This document shows, one piece after another, positions 42,800 to 51,777 of a stretch of DNA of 64,000 nt. Source of the stretch: Glycocaulis sp051859565 (lineage in GTDB: Bacteria > Pseudomonadota > Alphaproteobacteria > Caulobacterales > Maricaulaceae); contig NZ_JBHYFK010000002.1 in the NCBI RefSeq assembly GCF_051859565.1, positions 186,001 to 250,000 on the forward strand. Reading direction: 5' to 3'. Position 1 is the first letter of the stretch. The number at the start of each line of letters is the position of its first letter. Under the pieces are notes generated by a model, which saw nothing but the letters and a program-made list of their open reading frames with translations, was not told the origin of the DNA and did no database searches. The position numbers and the translations under genes are program-made.

Positions 42800-45700
42800 A
42801 TGAGTGTGATTGACGAGCAGGTGGAAGCCTTCATCGAACGCTGGAAGGAATCCGGCGGCGGGGAGCTGGCCAATACGCACACCTTCCTCAACGAGCTCTG
42901 CGATCTCATCGGCGTGGACCGTCCCGACCCGTCACGCGAGGAGACGGCGCTCAACGATTACGTCTTTGAGCGGCAGGTGACCCGACTGCACGAAGATGGC
43001 AGCCAGTCGAGCCGTCGGATTGATCTCTACAAGCGCAGCTGCTTCGTGCTGGAGGCCAAGCAGGGCTCATCAGGGACGGGAAACCGCAAGGCCAGCGCGG
43101 CCCAGGTGGACATGTTCGGCGCAGAGGCGGGCAAGGCGCGCTCAGGCACCGCCCGGCGCGGCACTGATGGCTGGATCACCGCCATGCAGCGCGCGCGGGG
43201 GCAGGCGGAGCGCTACGCCAAGGATCTGCCGCGCGAGCATGGCTGGCCGCCTTTCCTGATCGTGGCTGATATCGGCTACTGCTTCGAGCTCTATGCCGAC
43301 TTCTCCGGGCAGGGAAAGGCGTATGAGCAATTCCCCGACAGGCGGGGTTTCCGCATTCTGCTGGAGGATTTGCGAAAGCCGGAAATCCGCGCGCGGCTGA
43401 AAGCTGTCTGGACCGATCCGCACTCCATCGACCCGGCGAAAAAGACAGCCGAGGTTACCAAGGACATTGCCGCGCGCCTCGCCATCGTGGCGCGCGAGCT
43501 GGAGAAAAAGCACGAGGCCGAACAGGTCGCCCTGTTCCTCATGCGCTGCCTTTTCACCATGTTCGCCGAGGACGTGTCCCTGCTGCCGAAGGACTCCTTC
43601 ACAAAGCTGCTTGCGGATCTGAAGGGCGATCCTTCCAAGGCGCATATCGCGCTGGAGGCTCTGTGGCGGGAGATGAACACCGGCGCTGATCTCTCGGGGT
43701 GGCTGCGCGAACCCATCCGGCGCTTCAATGGCGGGCTGTTCAAGGATGCGCGCGCCCTGCCGCTTTCCCCGGAAATGCTGTCAGAGCTCTATATCGCGGC
43801 CAGGCAGGACTGGACGCAGGTGGAGCCGGCCATTTTCGGCACGCTGCTGGAACAGGCGCTGGACAAGCGCGAACGCCACCGGCTGGGCGCGCACTATACG
43901 CCGCGCGCCTATGTCGACCGGCTGATCACGCCGTCCCTGATGGAGCCCTTGCGTGATGACTGGGCGGCGGTGCGCGCCGAGGTGCAGGGCTTTCTGGATG
44001 CGGACCGCAAGGAGAAGGCGCTGGAGCGCTTGCGCGCCTTCCACGCCACTTTGTGCGATATCCGTGTGCTGGACCCGGCCTGCGGCACGGGCAATTTCCT
44101 CTATGTCGCCATGGAGCGCATGAAGCGCCTTGAGGGCGAAGTGGTGGACATGATCGTGGAGCTGGGCAGCACTGCGGCGTTGGAGTTTGAAGGCCATACG
44201 GTGGACCCACATCAGTTTCTCGGGCTGGAGATCAATCCGCGTGCTGCGGCGATTGCCGAGCTGGTGCTCTGGATCGGTTTCATTCAATGGCAGATCAAGA
44301 CAGCAGGTCAGGACATTGTCCGTGATCCGGTCCTGCGCGATTTTCACAATATCGAGTGCCGCGATGCGCTGCTGGATCATGGCGAACCGGTGCTGCGCAC
44401 AGGCGATGACGGCAAGCCGGTCACGCGCTGGGACGGGATCAGCTTCAAGGATCACCCGGTGACGGGCGAGCGCGTGCCGGACGAGGCCGCGCGCGTGGAG
44501 ATACTCGATTATCCCAAAGCCAAGGCCACTAGCTGGCCGAAGGCCGAATTCATCATCGGCAATCCGCCCTTCATTGGCGGCAAGGATTTGCGCGCATCGC
44601 TGGGCGATGGCTACACGGAAGCCCTGTGGCGTGCCTATCCGCATATGCCGCGCTCGGCCGATTTCGTGATGTACTGGTGGGGCAAGGCCGCCGACCTGAC
44701 GGCCAAGGCCGCGAAGGCCAAGGCGAAGACGCCGCGCCGTTTCGGCTTCATCACCACCAACTCGCTGCGCCAGACCTTCAACCGGCGCGTGGTCGAGGCG
44801 GCGCTTTCCGGCAAGCCGCCTTTGTCCATCGTTTATGCCATCCCGGACCATCCCTGGATGAAGTCAGCGGACAAGGCAGCCGTGCGCATCGCCATGACGG
44901 TGGTGACCCCGGGCGAGGAGCGCGACGGCGTGCTGGCCGACGTGGTAAGCGAGGCGGGGCTCAACACCGACGCGCCGCAGGTGGAGCTGCGGGCGCGGAC
45001 GGGGCTGGTCATTCGTGACAATCTCAGGGCGGGGCTGGCTCTTAGCTCCTGCTTTCCTTTGAACTCCAATCGAGGAATTGGATTCAAAGGCGTAATGCCT
45101 TACAGTAAAGGTTTTTGGGTTGATCATACGTTTAGAAATAAAAGTTCATTATCGGAGATTGAGAGGCAAAAAATACTACCGTATGTCAATGGTCGTGATT
45201 TAGTTCAGCGATCAAGAGGTATTTTTGCTATTGATCTATATGGATTTGATGTTGACGAGGTTTCTCGTAATTTCCCTAATCTTTATCAGCACCTTCTCGA
45301 TAGCGTGCGTCCAACGCTTGAAGCCAAGCGGGGGACTAGTCCTGACAATGATCAGTATGCGGATCGCTGGTGGCTGTTCGCAAAAACACGTCCCGCTATG
45401 CGAAAGGCGCTTGAGGGGTTAAGCCGCTATATCGCGACAACAGAAACGGCTAAGCATAGAACCTTCCAGACCGTGAGTGCGGACATACTGCCGGACCAGA
45501 AAGTCAGGGTTATCGCGGTCGAAGACTTGGCCATTTTGGCGGTCCTCTCATCACGCTTGCATGTCACGTATTCTGACGCTCGTGGCAATCGGCAAGGAGT
45601 GGGAAACGATCCCGTTTACACCCACAGTACCTGCTTCGACCCCTTCCCCTTCCCGGACCTTGAGGGCAAGCCGGAACTTAAAGCCCGTCTCGATGCGCTG

Positions 45701-46336
45701 GGCGAGCGGCTGGATTCCTTCCGCAAGGAGCGGCTGGAAGCCCATGACTTCCTGACCATGACCAGGCTCTACAATGTGCTGGAGCGGGTGCGCGCGCTGG
45801 AGGCGGGCAAGGAGGGCGAGCCGCCCCTGAGTGATGCCGAGCGCGATATTTACGAGGCGGGGCTGGTCGGGGTGCTGAAAGACATTCACGACCAGATCGA
45901 TGCGGCGGTGGCGGAAAGCTATGGCTGGCCGGCCGACCTTGAAGAGGAAGAGATACTTTCCCGCCTGGTCGCGCTGAACCATGAGCGCGCCGCCGAAGAA
46001 GCGCGCGGGGTCATCCGCTGGCTGCGGCCAGAGTTCCAGAACCCGGACGGGCGCGCGGCGCGCGTGGCGGACGAACAGGTGGAGATGGATGTGGGCGTGG
46101 CCACGCCGGAGCCCTCAGGTCCGCGCCTGCCCGAAGAGCAGGGGGAGCTGGCCAGATCGGTACGCGCACTGGTCGCCGCGTCCGCAACCCCGCTCTCCGC
46201 GCGCGATATCGCCAGCCGGTTTGCGGGCAAGAACACCAAGGCCAAGATCGGCAGGGTGGAGGGCATGCTCTCCATCCTCGCTGCCATCGGTCAGGCCGAG
46301 GCGACCGATGATGGCCGCTGGTTTAGCGCTGGCTAA
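42800..46336 (+). CDS. Single-chain type IIL (MmeI-like) restriction-modification enzyme
   Basis: 1178 residues combining nuclease, adenine methyltransferase and specificity in one chain. N-terminal PD-(D/E)xK-type nuclease: D75 and E85-A-K87. A helical connector (about 215-350) and HYTPRAYVD precede the N6-adenine methyltransferase core with LDPACGTGNF (424-433) and GNPPF (587-591). A target-recognition region (about 747-940) and a helical plus winged-helix-like C-terminus follow. The recognition region is encoded by visibly AT-rich DNA (19 G/C in 45121-45180 versus 38 in 44041-44100), suggesting exchange. No separate restriction gene is needed in this class. MmeI itself is shorter (919). 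Confidence 0.85.
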   Translation: MSVIDEQVEAFIERWKESGGGELANTHTFLNELCDLIGVDRPDPSREETALNDYVFERQVTRLHEDGSQSSRRIDLYKRSCFVLEAKQGSSGTGNRKASAAQVDMFGAEAGKARSGTARRGTDGWITAMQRARGQAERYAKDLPREHGWPPFLIVADIGYCFELYADFSGQGKAYEQFPDRRGFRILLEDLRKPEIRARLKAVWTDPHSIDPAKKTAEVTKDIAARLAIVARELEKKHEAEQVALFLMRCLFTMFAEDVSLLPKDSFTKLLADLKGDPSKAHIALEALWREMNTGADLSGWLREPIRRFNGGLFKDARALPLSPEMLSELYIAARQDWTQVEPAIFGTLLEQALDKRERHRLGAHYTPRAYVDRLITPSLMEPLRDDWAAVRAEVQGFLDADRKEKALERLRAFHATLCDIRVLDPACGTGNFLYVAMERMKRLEGEVVDMIVELGSTAALEFEGHTVDPHQFLGLEINPRAAAIAELVLWIGFIQWQIKTAGQDIVRDPVLRDFHNIECRDALLDHGEPVLRTGDDGKPVTRWDGISFKDHPVTGERVPDEAARVEILDYPKAKATSWPKAEFIIGNPPFIGGKDLRASLGDGYTEALWRAYPHMPRSADFVMYWWGKAADLTAKAAKAKAKTPRRFGFITTNSLRQTFNRRVVEAALSGKPPLSIVYAIPDHPWMKSADKAAVRIAMTVVTPGEERDGVLADVVSEAGLNTDAPQVELRARTGLVIRDNLRAGLALSSCFPLNSNRGIGFKGVMPYSKGFWVDHTFRNKSSLSEIERQKILPYVNGRDLVQRSRGIFAIDLYGFDVDEVSRNFPNLYQHLLDSVRPTLEAKRGTSPDNDQYADRWWLFAKTRPAMRKALEGLSRYIATTETAKHRTFQTVSADILPDQKVRVIAVEDLAILAVLSSRLHVTYSDARGNRQGVGNDPVYTHSTCFDPFPFPDLEGKPELKARLDALGERLDSFRKERLEAHDFLTMTRLYNVLERVRALEAGKEGEPPLSDAERDIYEAGLVGVLKDIHDQIDAAVAESYGWPADLEEEEILSRLVALNHERAAEEARGVIRWLRPEFQNPDGRAARVADEQVEMDVGVATPEPSGPRLPEEQGELARSVRALVAASATPLSARDIASRFAGKNTKAKIGRVEGMLSILAAIGQAEATDDGRWFSAG

Positions 46337-46339
46337 AAC

Positions 46340-46900
46340 CTACCCCCTCACATCCTCCGCGCTGTCCCATTGCTCCACCATGATGAGCATGGAGGTGTCG
46401 AAGCCTTGGGCCTCCAGCCAGCCGAGGCGGTCGCCAAGCGTGTCCGCGTCCATCTGGGGCTCGCGTGAGAGGATCCACAAGTATCGCCCCTCCGGCTCCG
46501 AGACGACTGCCCAGCTATAATCGTCTGCCAGATCGATGATCCAGTAATCGCCCCAGAACGGGCCGAAGAAGGAGACTTCCAGCTGCGCGTTCGTCGTCTC
46601 GTCGGCGATGCGGGCGCGGCCATTGGCGGTGCGCATGCGGCCGTCCAGCCCGTCCTGGTAGCAGGTATTGGTGACATCGATCCGCCCGTCATCGCGCAGG
46701 GCATAGTCGGCCGTCACGCCCGCGCAGCCGCGCTCGAAACCGTGATCATAGCGGGCAATCTCGAACCAGCGGCCGAGATAGCGCTCGATCTCCACATTAT
46801 CCACGGTCTGCAGGGGCGGGACATCGCTGCCGCGCCCTGAAGGCGGCTGGCAGGCGGCGAGCGCCAGGGCGGCAAAGGCGAGCAAGGCAGGGCGGATCAT
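46340..46900 (-). CDS. blc: Outer-membrane lipoprotein lipocalin (Blc type)
   Basis: 186-residue bacterial lipocalin that binds lysophospholipids or fatty acids at the outer membrane. Lipobox LAAC near residue 17. The lipocalin signature is VEIERYLGRWFEIARYDHGFERGC in two runs (about residues 34-57), with the later WIIDLADDYSWAVVSEP and YLWILSREP strands. ATG 46900 follows CAGGAG; the longer frame adds 24 residues ahead of the signal. Tail-to-tail with the restriction-modification gene, 3 bp apart. Confidence 0.92.
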   Translation of the reverse strand: MIRPALLAFAALALAACQPPSGRGSDVPPLQTVDNVEIERYLGRWFEIARYDHGFERGCAGVTADYALRDDGRIDVTNTCYQDGLDGRMRTANGRARIADETTNAQLEVSFFGPFWGDYWIIDLADDYSWAVVSEPEGRYLWILSREPQMDADTLGDRLGWLEAQGFDTSMLIMVEQWDSAEDVRG

Positions 46901-47041
46901 GGGGCAAACTCCTGTGTCGTCGCGGCAGGATATAGTGCGCCTGTAACGCGCGGACAGGCGGTCAGGCTCCACCGTCCGGGTGCGAAAGATCGCGTTAACC
47001 TGATTTAAACACCCGCCAGAGAATATAAGTTCACTAAACGC

Positions 47042-47065
47042 ATTCAGTTACTCAAGTAAGTGAAT
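47042..47065. promoter_or_regulatory. 24-bp palindrome, candidate operator
   Basis: ATTCAGTTACT-CA-AGTAAGTGAAT: 11-bp arms matching at 10 of 11 positions. It sits 45 bp before the start at 47111 and about 140 bp before the divergent lipocalin start. TTAA-N6-TTAA lies upstream (46995-47008), one base short of CtrA spacing. Confidence 0.55.
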
Positions 47066-47110
47066 AGCTAGTGCGTGAGTTGAGTCCACTTCCGGGCGGG
47101 GGTTTTCAAA

Positions 47111-47653
47111 ATGCTGTCATCGTCACGCGCCGAATTTGCGCTTCGTGATCCGTCGGCTCTGTCGGCGCTGCTTTCCTATGACTGGCGTGCGCGCCAGATA
47201 CTCACCGATGCCGAGCTGCTCGGTGAGGGACGGTATGAACCGGCGGTGGAGGGCGATGCGGACAGTCTCCTGCGTCCGCTGCAGAGGCTGGGCTTTGTAA
47301 AGCCGCTGCACGGCGTGCGCCCGCATGGCGGGCGGATGCGGCTGTGGAGCCTGGGCGATGTGCTGAAAATCCAGATCGCCGCCGATTTGCGCCAGGTCAG
47401 CGATATGAGCGTGAATGCGTGCGTGCGCCATCTGCGTGCGGATGAGGGCGCGGCGGTCGCGGCGGCGCTGTCGCAATGGCAAAGTCATGCCGGCGCGCCG
47501 GGTGATCACTGCGCGGCCCTGCGCCTGCGGTTTGAAGGGCTGCCCACCTTACCCGAAGGCGAGACGCTGGCGGAGTTCGCGCACTGCTCGGTCGCGCGCT
47601 TTGTCCATCGCAACCGGTTTGACACCGTGGAGCGCCCGGCCTTCCTGGCCTGA
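47111..47653 (+). CDS. Hypothetical protein, possible DNA-binding protein
   Basis: 180 residues with no signal or membrane segment. The middle (about 60-105) reads LGFVKPLHGVRPHGGRMRLWSLGDVLKIQIAADLR and is faintly like the winged helix of MerR-type proteins (Gly-x-Arg-x-Trp then helix), split here across two phrases. The rest has no recognised domain. A 24-bp palindrome lies just upstream, which would fit autoregulation if it binds DNA. The frame is well supported by GC-rich codon use and lacks a competing frame. Function unknown. Confidence 0.6.
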   Translation: MLSSSRAEFALRDPSALSALLSYDWRARQILTDAELLGEGRYEPAVEGDADSLLRPLQRLGFVKPLHGVRPHGGRMRLWSLGDVLKIQIAADLRQVSDMSVNACVRHLRADEGAAVAAALSQWQSHAGAPGDHCAALRLRFEGLPTLPEGETLAEFAHCSVARFVHRNRFDTVERPAFLA

Positions 47654-47662
47654 GAGATCGCC

Positions 47663-47751
47663 TGAAATCCCGGCCTGCGCAGCAGAGCCGGGACCTGGCA
47701 GGATGAAGCGGAGAGAGGCCCCGGGCCTCGCTTCACTCGCCCGGGGTTTCA
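47663..47751 (-). repeat. Composite two-hairpin repeat, family 1 copy D
   Basis: On the minus strand: GAAACCCCGGGCGAG...CCCGGGGCCTCTCTC then AGGTCCCGGCTCTGC...GGCCGGGATTTCA. Same module order as copies B and C. The perfect CCCCGGG/CCCGGGG stem is at 47719-47746. It sits between two convergent genes. Confidence 0.75.
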
Positions 47752-47777
47752 TCACGGGTAGTTGAGAGACGAGGGCG

Positions 47778-49205
47778 TCAGTCCGCACCCTTCAGGCTGA
47801 CCACAAACACCGTCCCCTCCGGCCCGGTCGATTGCAGGGTGATGGCGCCGGCCAGCAGTCCTGCAAGCTCGCGCGCGATGGAGAGGCCGAGCCCCGTGCT
47901 GCCCTCGCCGCCGCCGGACGAGAAGGGCTCGAACAGGCGAGCCTGCACGCGGCCAGGAATGCCCGGCCCGGTATCGGCGAGCGTGATGTGGACCTCATCG
48001 CCGCTGGCATGGGCGCTGGCCGTCAGACGGGCGCCGTCCTGCCCCTTCATTGCGGTGGCCGCATTGCGGATGAGATTGCCGAACAGGCGGTGCAGCATGT
48101 CGCGGTCAGCCATCACGGTGATGTCCGGCGCAATGGCATTCTCCCAGATCACGCCATCACTGCCGGCGAGCAGCTCACCGGCGATCTCCTCGACAAGGGG
48201 GGCAAGGATGACGGGTTGCAGTTCGGGGTGCGCCTCGCCGCTGCGTCCATATTCCAGAACATCGGAGCACAGGCGGATTCCGCGCCCGATGGCCCGCACC
48301 AGGCGCTGGCCCATGGCGGCGGTGCGCGCATCCTCGCTCATGGCCAGCCGGTCAGAAACCAGCTGGGCGGAGGCAAACACGTTCCGCAGATCGTGATTGA
48401 TGCGCGCGACGGCGAGGCCGAGGCTTGCCAGCCGCTCACGCTGGCGGATGGCGGCCAGAATATCGGCCTGCATGGCGGCCAGCGCGCGTTCCGCCTCGCC
48501 TATCTCGTCATGGCGCTTGCCGGGCGAGAGCACGCGGCGCGCATCGGACGGGTTTTCCTGAAACCGCGTCATGGACAGGGATAGCCGCCGCATCGGCCCG
48601 ACAAACAGGACCAGCAGCGCCAGATATATCAGTGCGCCGGTGGCCAGCGAAGCAAACAGCGCAAACCAGAACAGGCGCGCGGAAAACCCCATCAATGCCT
48701 CACGCAAGGGCGCTTCGGGCAGGATGACCAGAATGCGCTCATCGGGCCGGGTCTGGGGAATGGCGGTCAGCACGATCAGCCGGTCAGCCGGGCCGGTTAA
48801 AGTGGTGATGACGGCAGCCATCTCGCGCAAGGGCCGCCGCCGGGTCTGGTCCTCGTCCAGCAGGGGCGCATTGCCCGTATCTGCTCCCAGCACCAGCTCG
48901 GTCGCGCCGCCTGCTATGCGCGCCACCGCGATGGCGTCGGCCCCGTCCAGCAGTTCGCGCACGGCCTCTTCGGAGAGATTGTCTTCAGCCAACTCGGCGG
49001 CAATGGCGGCCAGATGGGCGGCATTGGCCCGCTCGCCCAGCCAGCTATTGCGGAAATTGGCCGCCGACGGGAAGAAGATCAGCACTGAAGCGGTCAGCAC
49101 AAATGCGATGGTCAGCGCCAGCAGGCGTCCGCCCAGCGAGCCGGTGCCGGAGCGCAGGATCCGCCCGGTGCGCGCCAGTCCTTCCCTGATTGCCCCTCTG
49201 GCCAA
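47778..49205 (-). CDS. Sensor histidine kinase (HAMP, DHp, HATPase)
   Basis: About 475-residue membrane kinase. First transmembrane segment (LLALTIAFVLTASVLIFF), a periplasmic sensor of about 130 residues, a second segment (LFWFALFASLATGALIYLAL), HAMP, the DHp helix with phospho-acceptor His in RINHDLRN, and a catalytic domain with NLIRNAATAMK, DTGPGIP and GSTGLGLSIA. The start is unclear: the first in-frame codon (49262) overlaps the oxidoreductase gene by 31 bp, so I prefer TTG 49205 behind GGGGG. No response regulator gene adjacent; an orphan or distributed pair. Confidence 0.85.
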   Translation of the reverse strand: MARGAIREGLARTGRILRSGTGSLGGRLLALTIAFVLTASVLIFFPSAANFRNSWLGERANAAHLAAIAAELAEDNLSEEAVRELLDGADAIAVARIAGGATELVLGADTGNAPLLDEDQTRRRPLREMAAVITTLTGPADRLIVLTAIPQTRPDERILVILPEAPLREALMGFSARLFWFALFASLATGALIYLALLVLFVGPMRRLSLSMTRFQENPSDARRVLSPGKRHDEIGEAERALAAMQADILAAIRQRERLASLGLAVARINHDLRNVFASAQLVSDRLAMSEDARTAAMGQRLVRAIGRGIRLCSDVLEYGRSGEAHPELQPVILAPLVEEIAGELLAGSDGVIWENAIAPDITVMADRDMLHRLFGNLIRNAATAMKGQDGARLTASAHASGDEVHITLADTGPGIPGRVQARLFEPFSSGGGEGSTGLGLSIARELAGLLAGAITLQSTGPEGTVFVVSLKGAD

Positions 49206-49231
49206 GCTGCCCCCATGATTGCGAACGCAAA

Positions 49232-50653
49232 TCAGTGCAGCGCGGACAATAACGCGGCCCACGCCTTCGCGAAGGGTCCAAATACCACAGGCTCGAAATG
49301 TTTGCCCGCTGCGCGTTTTATCGCCTCGCCGCGCGTCGGATAGGCAAGGACGGGGCTGGTCAGATCGCGCACGGTGCCGCCCTTGGCCATGGTGATGGCG
49401 GCCAGCGCGGCGATATCGTCGCTGCGCGCGCCTGCCACATGCACGCCCAGCAGCTTGCCGCCCTTGCCCAGCACCAGCTTCACCCCGCCTGCGGTATCGC
49501 CCTCGGCAATCGCGCGGTCATTGTCGGCGAAGGGCCAGGAGACGACAGACACCTTGTCGCCATGCAGTTCGCGCGCCTTGGTCTCAGTCAGTCCGAGCTG
49601 GGCAAGACCCGGGCTGGTATAGACGCAGGCCGGTATCGGGTTGGAGGATTGGCGCGTCGGCACACCGTAATAGAGATTGCGCAGGATGACGGAGGCATGC
49701 CAGCCAGCCAGATGGGTCAGCGCGCCCTTGCCCGCGATGTCGCCCGCGGCGTAGACGCGCCTGTTGGCGGTACGCAGCTTGTCATCGCAGACAATCCCGC
49801 GCGCATCAGCCTCAATGCCCGCCGCCTCCAGCCCGAGCGTATCGGTGACGGGTTCGCGCCCTGCGGCCACCAGCACATGGCTGGCATTAATCGTCTCGCC
49901 GCCCGCCAGATGCGCGGTGATGGCGCCCGCCTCGCCGGAAAAGCGTTCAACGCCCGTGTTCTCTATCAGGCGTGCGCCATCGGCGGCCAACGCCTCGCGC
50001 AAGACCGCCACATGGTCCGGCTCGAACGCGCCAAGGGCGGTGCCGGCCTCCACGATGGTCACGTCTGAGCCAAGACGGGCAAAAGCCTGTCCCAGCTCGC
50101 AGCCAATCGGTCCCGCGCCCAGAATGAAGAGATGGCGGGGCAGGGCATCCAGCTGCCAGATCGTTTCATTGGTGAGGTAGGGCAGGGTATCAAGACCCGG
50201 AATGGAGGGGATGCGCGCACGCGTGCCGGACGCGATGACGAAGCGTTTCGCCTTCACGGTGACACTGCCGCTTTCCACCGTGTCAGGAGAGGTAAAGCGC
50301 GCCCATTCGCGGATCACGCGCACGCCCAGCCCTTCAAAACGGTCCTGGCTGTCATTGGGTTCGATGTCGGCGATGGATTTGCGGACATGCGCCATCACGG
50401 CGGCGAAATCGATCTGAGGTTCGCCCGCGTTGACGCCCAGCTTTGCAGCCGCGCGGACATTATGGGCCGCATGGGCGGCAGAGAGGATCGCCTTGGAGGG
50501 CACGCAGCCGAAATTGAGGCAATCGCCGCCCATTTCACGCGCTTCAAAGAGGACGACCTTGCGGTCCAGCATGGCGGCGCCCGCCGCCGTGACGAGGCCC
50601 GCTGCGCCTGCGCCGATAATGCACAGGTCGGCCTTGATGGTTTCCCGGCTCAT
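49232..50653 (-). CDS. Pyridine nucleotide-disulfide oxidoreductase (MerA/Lpd-like)
   Basis: 473-residue class I flavoprotein. FAD site IGAGAAGL (13-20), redox disulfide GGDCLNFGCVPSK (about 42-54), NAD site ILGAGPIGCELGQ, and the second FAD motif VYAAGDIAGKG. In the C-terminal interface the catalytic His-x-Pro of Lpd is replaced by Tyr (LAYPTRGE), as in mercuric reductase, so it is unlikely to be a lipoamide dehydrogenase. It lacks the extra vicinal C-terminal Cys pair of MerA. Its gene overlaps the TVP38 membrane-protein gene by 4 bp, a recurrent pairing. Substrate unknown. Confidence 0.88.
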   Translation of the reverse strand: MSRETIKADLCIIGAGAAGLVTAAGAAMLDRKVVLFEAREMGGDCLNFGCVPSKAILSAAHAAHNVRAAAKLGVNAGEPQIDFAAVMAHVRKSIADIEPNDSQDRFEGLGVRVIREWARFTSPDTVESGSVTVKAKRFVIASGTRARIPSIPGLDTLPYLTNETIWQLDALPRHLFILGAGPIGCELGQAFARLGSDVTIVEAGTALGAFEPDHVAVLREALAADGARLIENTGVERFSGEAGAITAHLAGGETINASHVLVAAGREPVTDTLGLEAAGIEADARGIVCDDKLRTANRRVYAAGDIAGKGALTHLAGWHASVILRNLYYGVPTRQSSNPIPACVYTSPGLAQLGLTETKARELHGDKVSVVSWPFADNDRAIAEGDTAGGVKLVLGKGGKLLGVHVAGARSDDIAALAAITMAKGGTVRDLTSPVLAYPTRGEAIKRAAGKHFEPVVFGPFAKAWAALLSALH

Positions 50654-51405
50654 GCCTCGCCCCCATTGGAAGCTGGCGGCTTCTTGCCGGTCAGGCGCTT
50701 GTAGATGAAGGGCAGGAACCCAACGAGCGCGAATACACAGATGGCCGCGATGAGTTCGGGGGTCAGAAGATCGAGAAGGCTCGGCACGCCGCCTGCGGCC
50801 CGGCCAATGGTGGAGCCGACCGTGGCATAGACATAGGCCAGCGGCATGACGCCGATAAACGTGCCGAGCACATAGGCGCGCAAGGGCACGTTCAGCAAGG
50901 CGGTCGCGATATTGATGCCGAAAAAGGGCAGGACCGGAATCAGGCGCAGGATCAGCACATAGCTGAAGGCATCGGAGGAAAACCCGTCCTGCAGGCGCTT
51001 GACCCAGTTGCCGAATTTCGCCCGCGCCCAGTCGGCAAAGGCATAGCGCACGGCGATGAAGATGATCGTCGCCCCGATGGTGGAGCCGGTAACGGCAACG
51101 CCGGTGCCGACAATCGGCCCGAACAGGAAGCCCGCCCCGATAGTGAACCAGATCGCGCCCGGCACAGAGATCGACACGGCGAGCGCATAGATAATCGTGT
51201 AGATCAGCACCGCCAGGATCAGGTTCGCCGCAACATAGGCCTCCAGCGCGGCTTGGTTGGCCTGTAGGGTCTCAAGGTTCAGATCGCGCCACACCCCGCT
51301 TGCCAGCACCGCGATCAGCGCCCCCGCCAGAATGAGCACCGGCAACAGCCGCAGCCAGAGCGGTTTCGCCTTTGCAGGCGCATCGGGGGGCGTGGGAGCG
51401 GTCAT
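50650..51405 (-). CDS. TVP38/TMEM64 family membrane protein
   Basis: 251-residue inner-membrane protein of the TVP38/DedA-like superfamily with about six hydrophobic segments. The family-defining loop FLFGPIVGTGVAVTGSTIGA and LRLIPVLPFFGINIATALLNVP are present. ATG 51405 gives the family length; an open frame continuing to 52020 lies over rpmH/rnpA and is shadow. Translationally coupled to the flavoprotein gene (GCATGAGCC overlap), implying a joint membrane redox or transport function, which is inferred. Confidence 0.9.
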   Translation of the reverse strand: MTAPTPPDAPAKAKPLWLRLLPVLILAGALIAVLASGVWRDLNLETLQANQAALEAYVAANLILAVLIYTIIYALAVSISVPGAIWFTIGAGFLFGPIVGTGVAVTGSTIGATIIFIAVRYAFADWARAKFGNWVKRLQDGFSSDAFSYVLILRLIPVLPFFGINIATALLNVPLRAYVLGTFIGVMPLAYVYATVGSTIGRAAGGVPSLLDLLTPELIAAICVFALVGFLPFIYKRLTGKKPPASNGGEA

Positions 51406-51632
51406 GGGATGTCCTTGGACGGGTGGGGTGCTATCAGCTTGCCAATATAGGCTTGCGCAGCTGAAAGTCGCCTTGCGAATTGAACTGCCCGAATTACCCA
51501 CTCCCGCTTGACACCCGCGCCCGCCGCCGGTAGTTACCGCGGCTCGATTTTCGCCGGGCTTTGCCCCGTCCCTCGCGCGTAGAGCGCGGACGTGATGAGA
51601 CCGGCGCGTTTGCCTTTTCAGGAGCCAGTGCC

Positions 51633-51767
51633 GTGAAACGTACCTTCCAGCCGTCCAAAATCGTCCGCGCCCGGCGTCACGGTTTCCGCGCCCGTATGGC
51701 CACCAAGGCTGGCCGTCAGATTGTCGCCCGCCGCCGTGCGCGTGGCCGCAAGCGCCTGTCGGCCTAA
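51633..51767 (+). CDS. rpmH: 50S ribosomal protein L34
   Basis: 44-residue L34 starting at GTG 51633 behind CAGGAG: KRTFQPSKIVRARRHGFRAR opening and RRRARGRKRLSA close, full canonical length. First gene of the conserved rpmH-rnpA-yidC-engB block. Confidence 0.97.
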   Translation: MKRTFQPSKIVRARRHGFRARMATKAGRQIVARRRARGRKRLSA

Positions 51768-51777
51768 TCGCCACACT

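Noticed and set aside
46995..47008. CtrA binding site TTAA-N-TTAA
   Set aside because: Spacing is 6, not 7, and only one such site is present; not enough to call.
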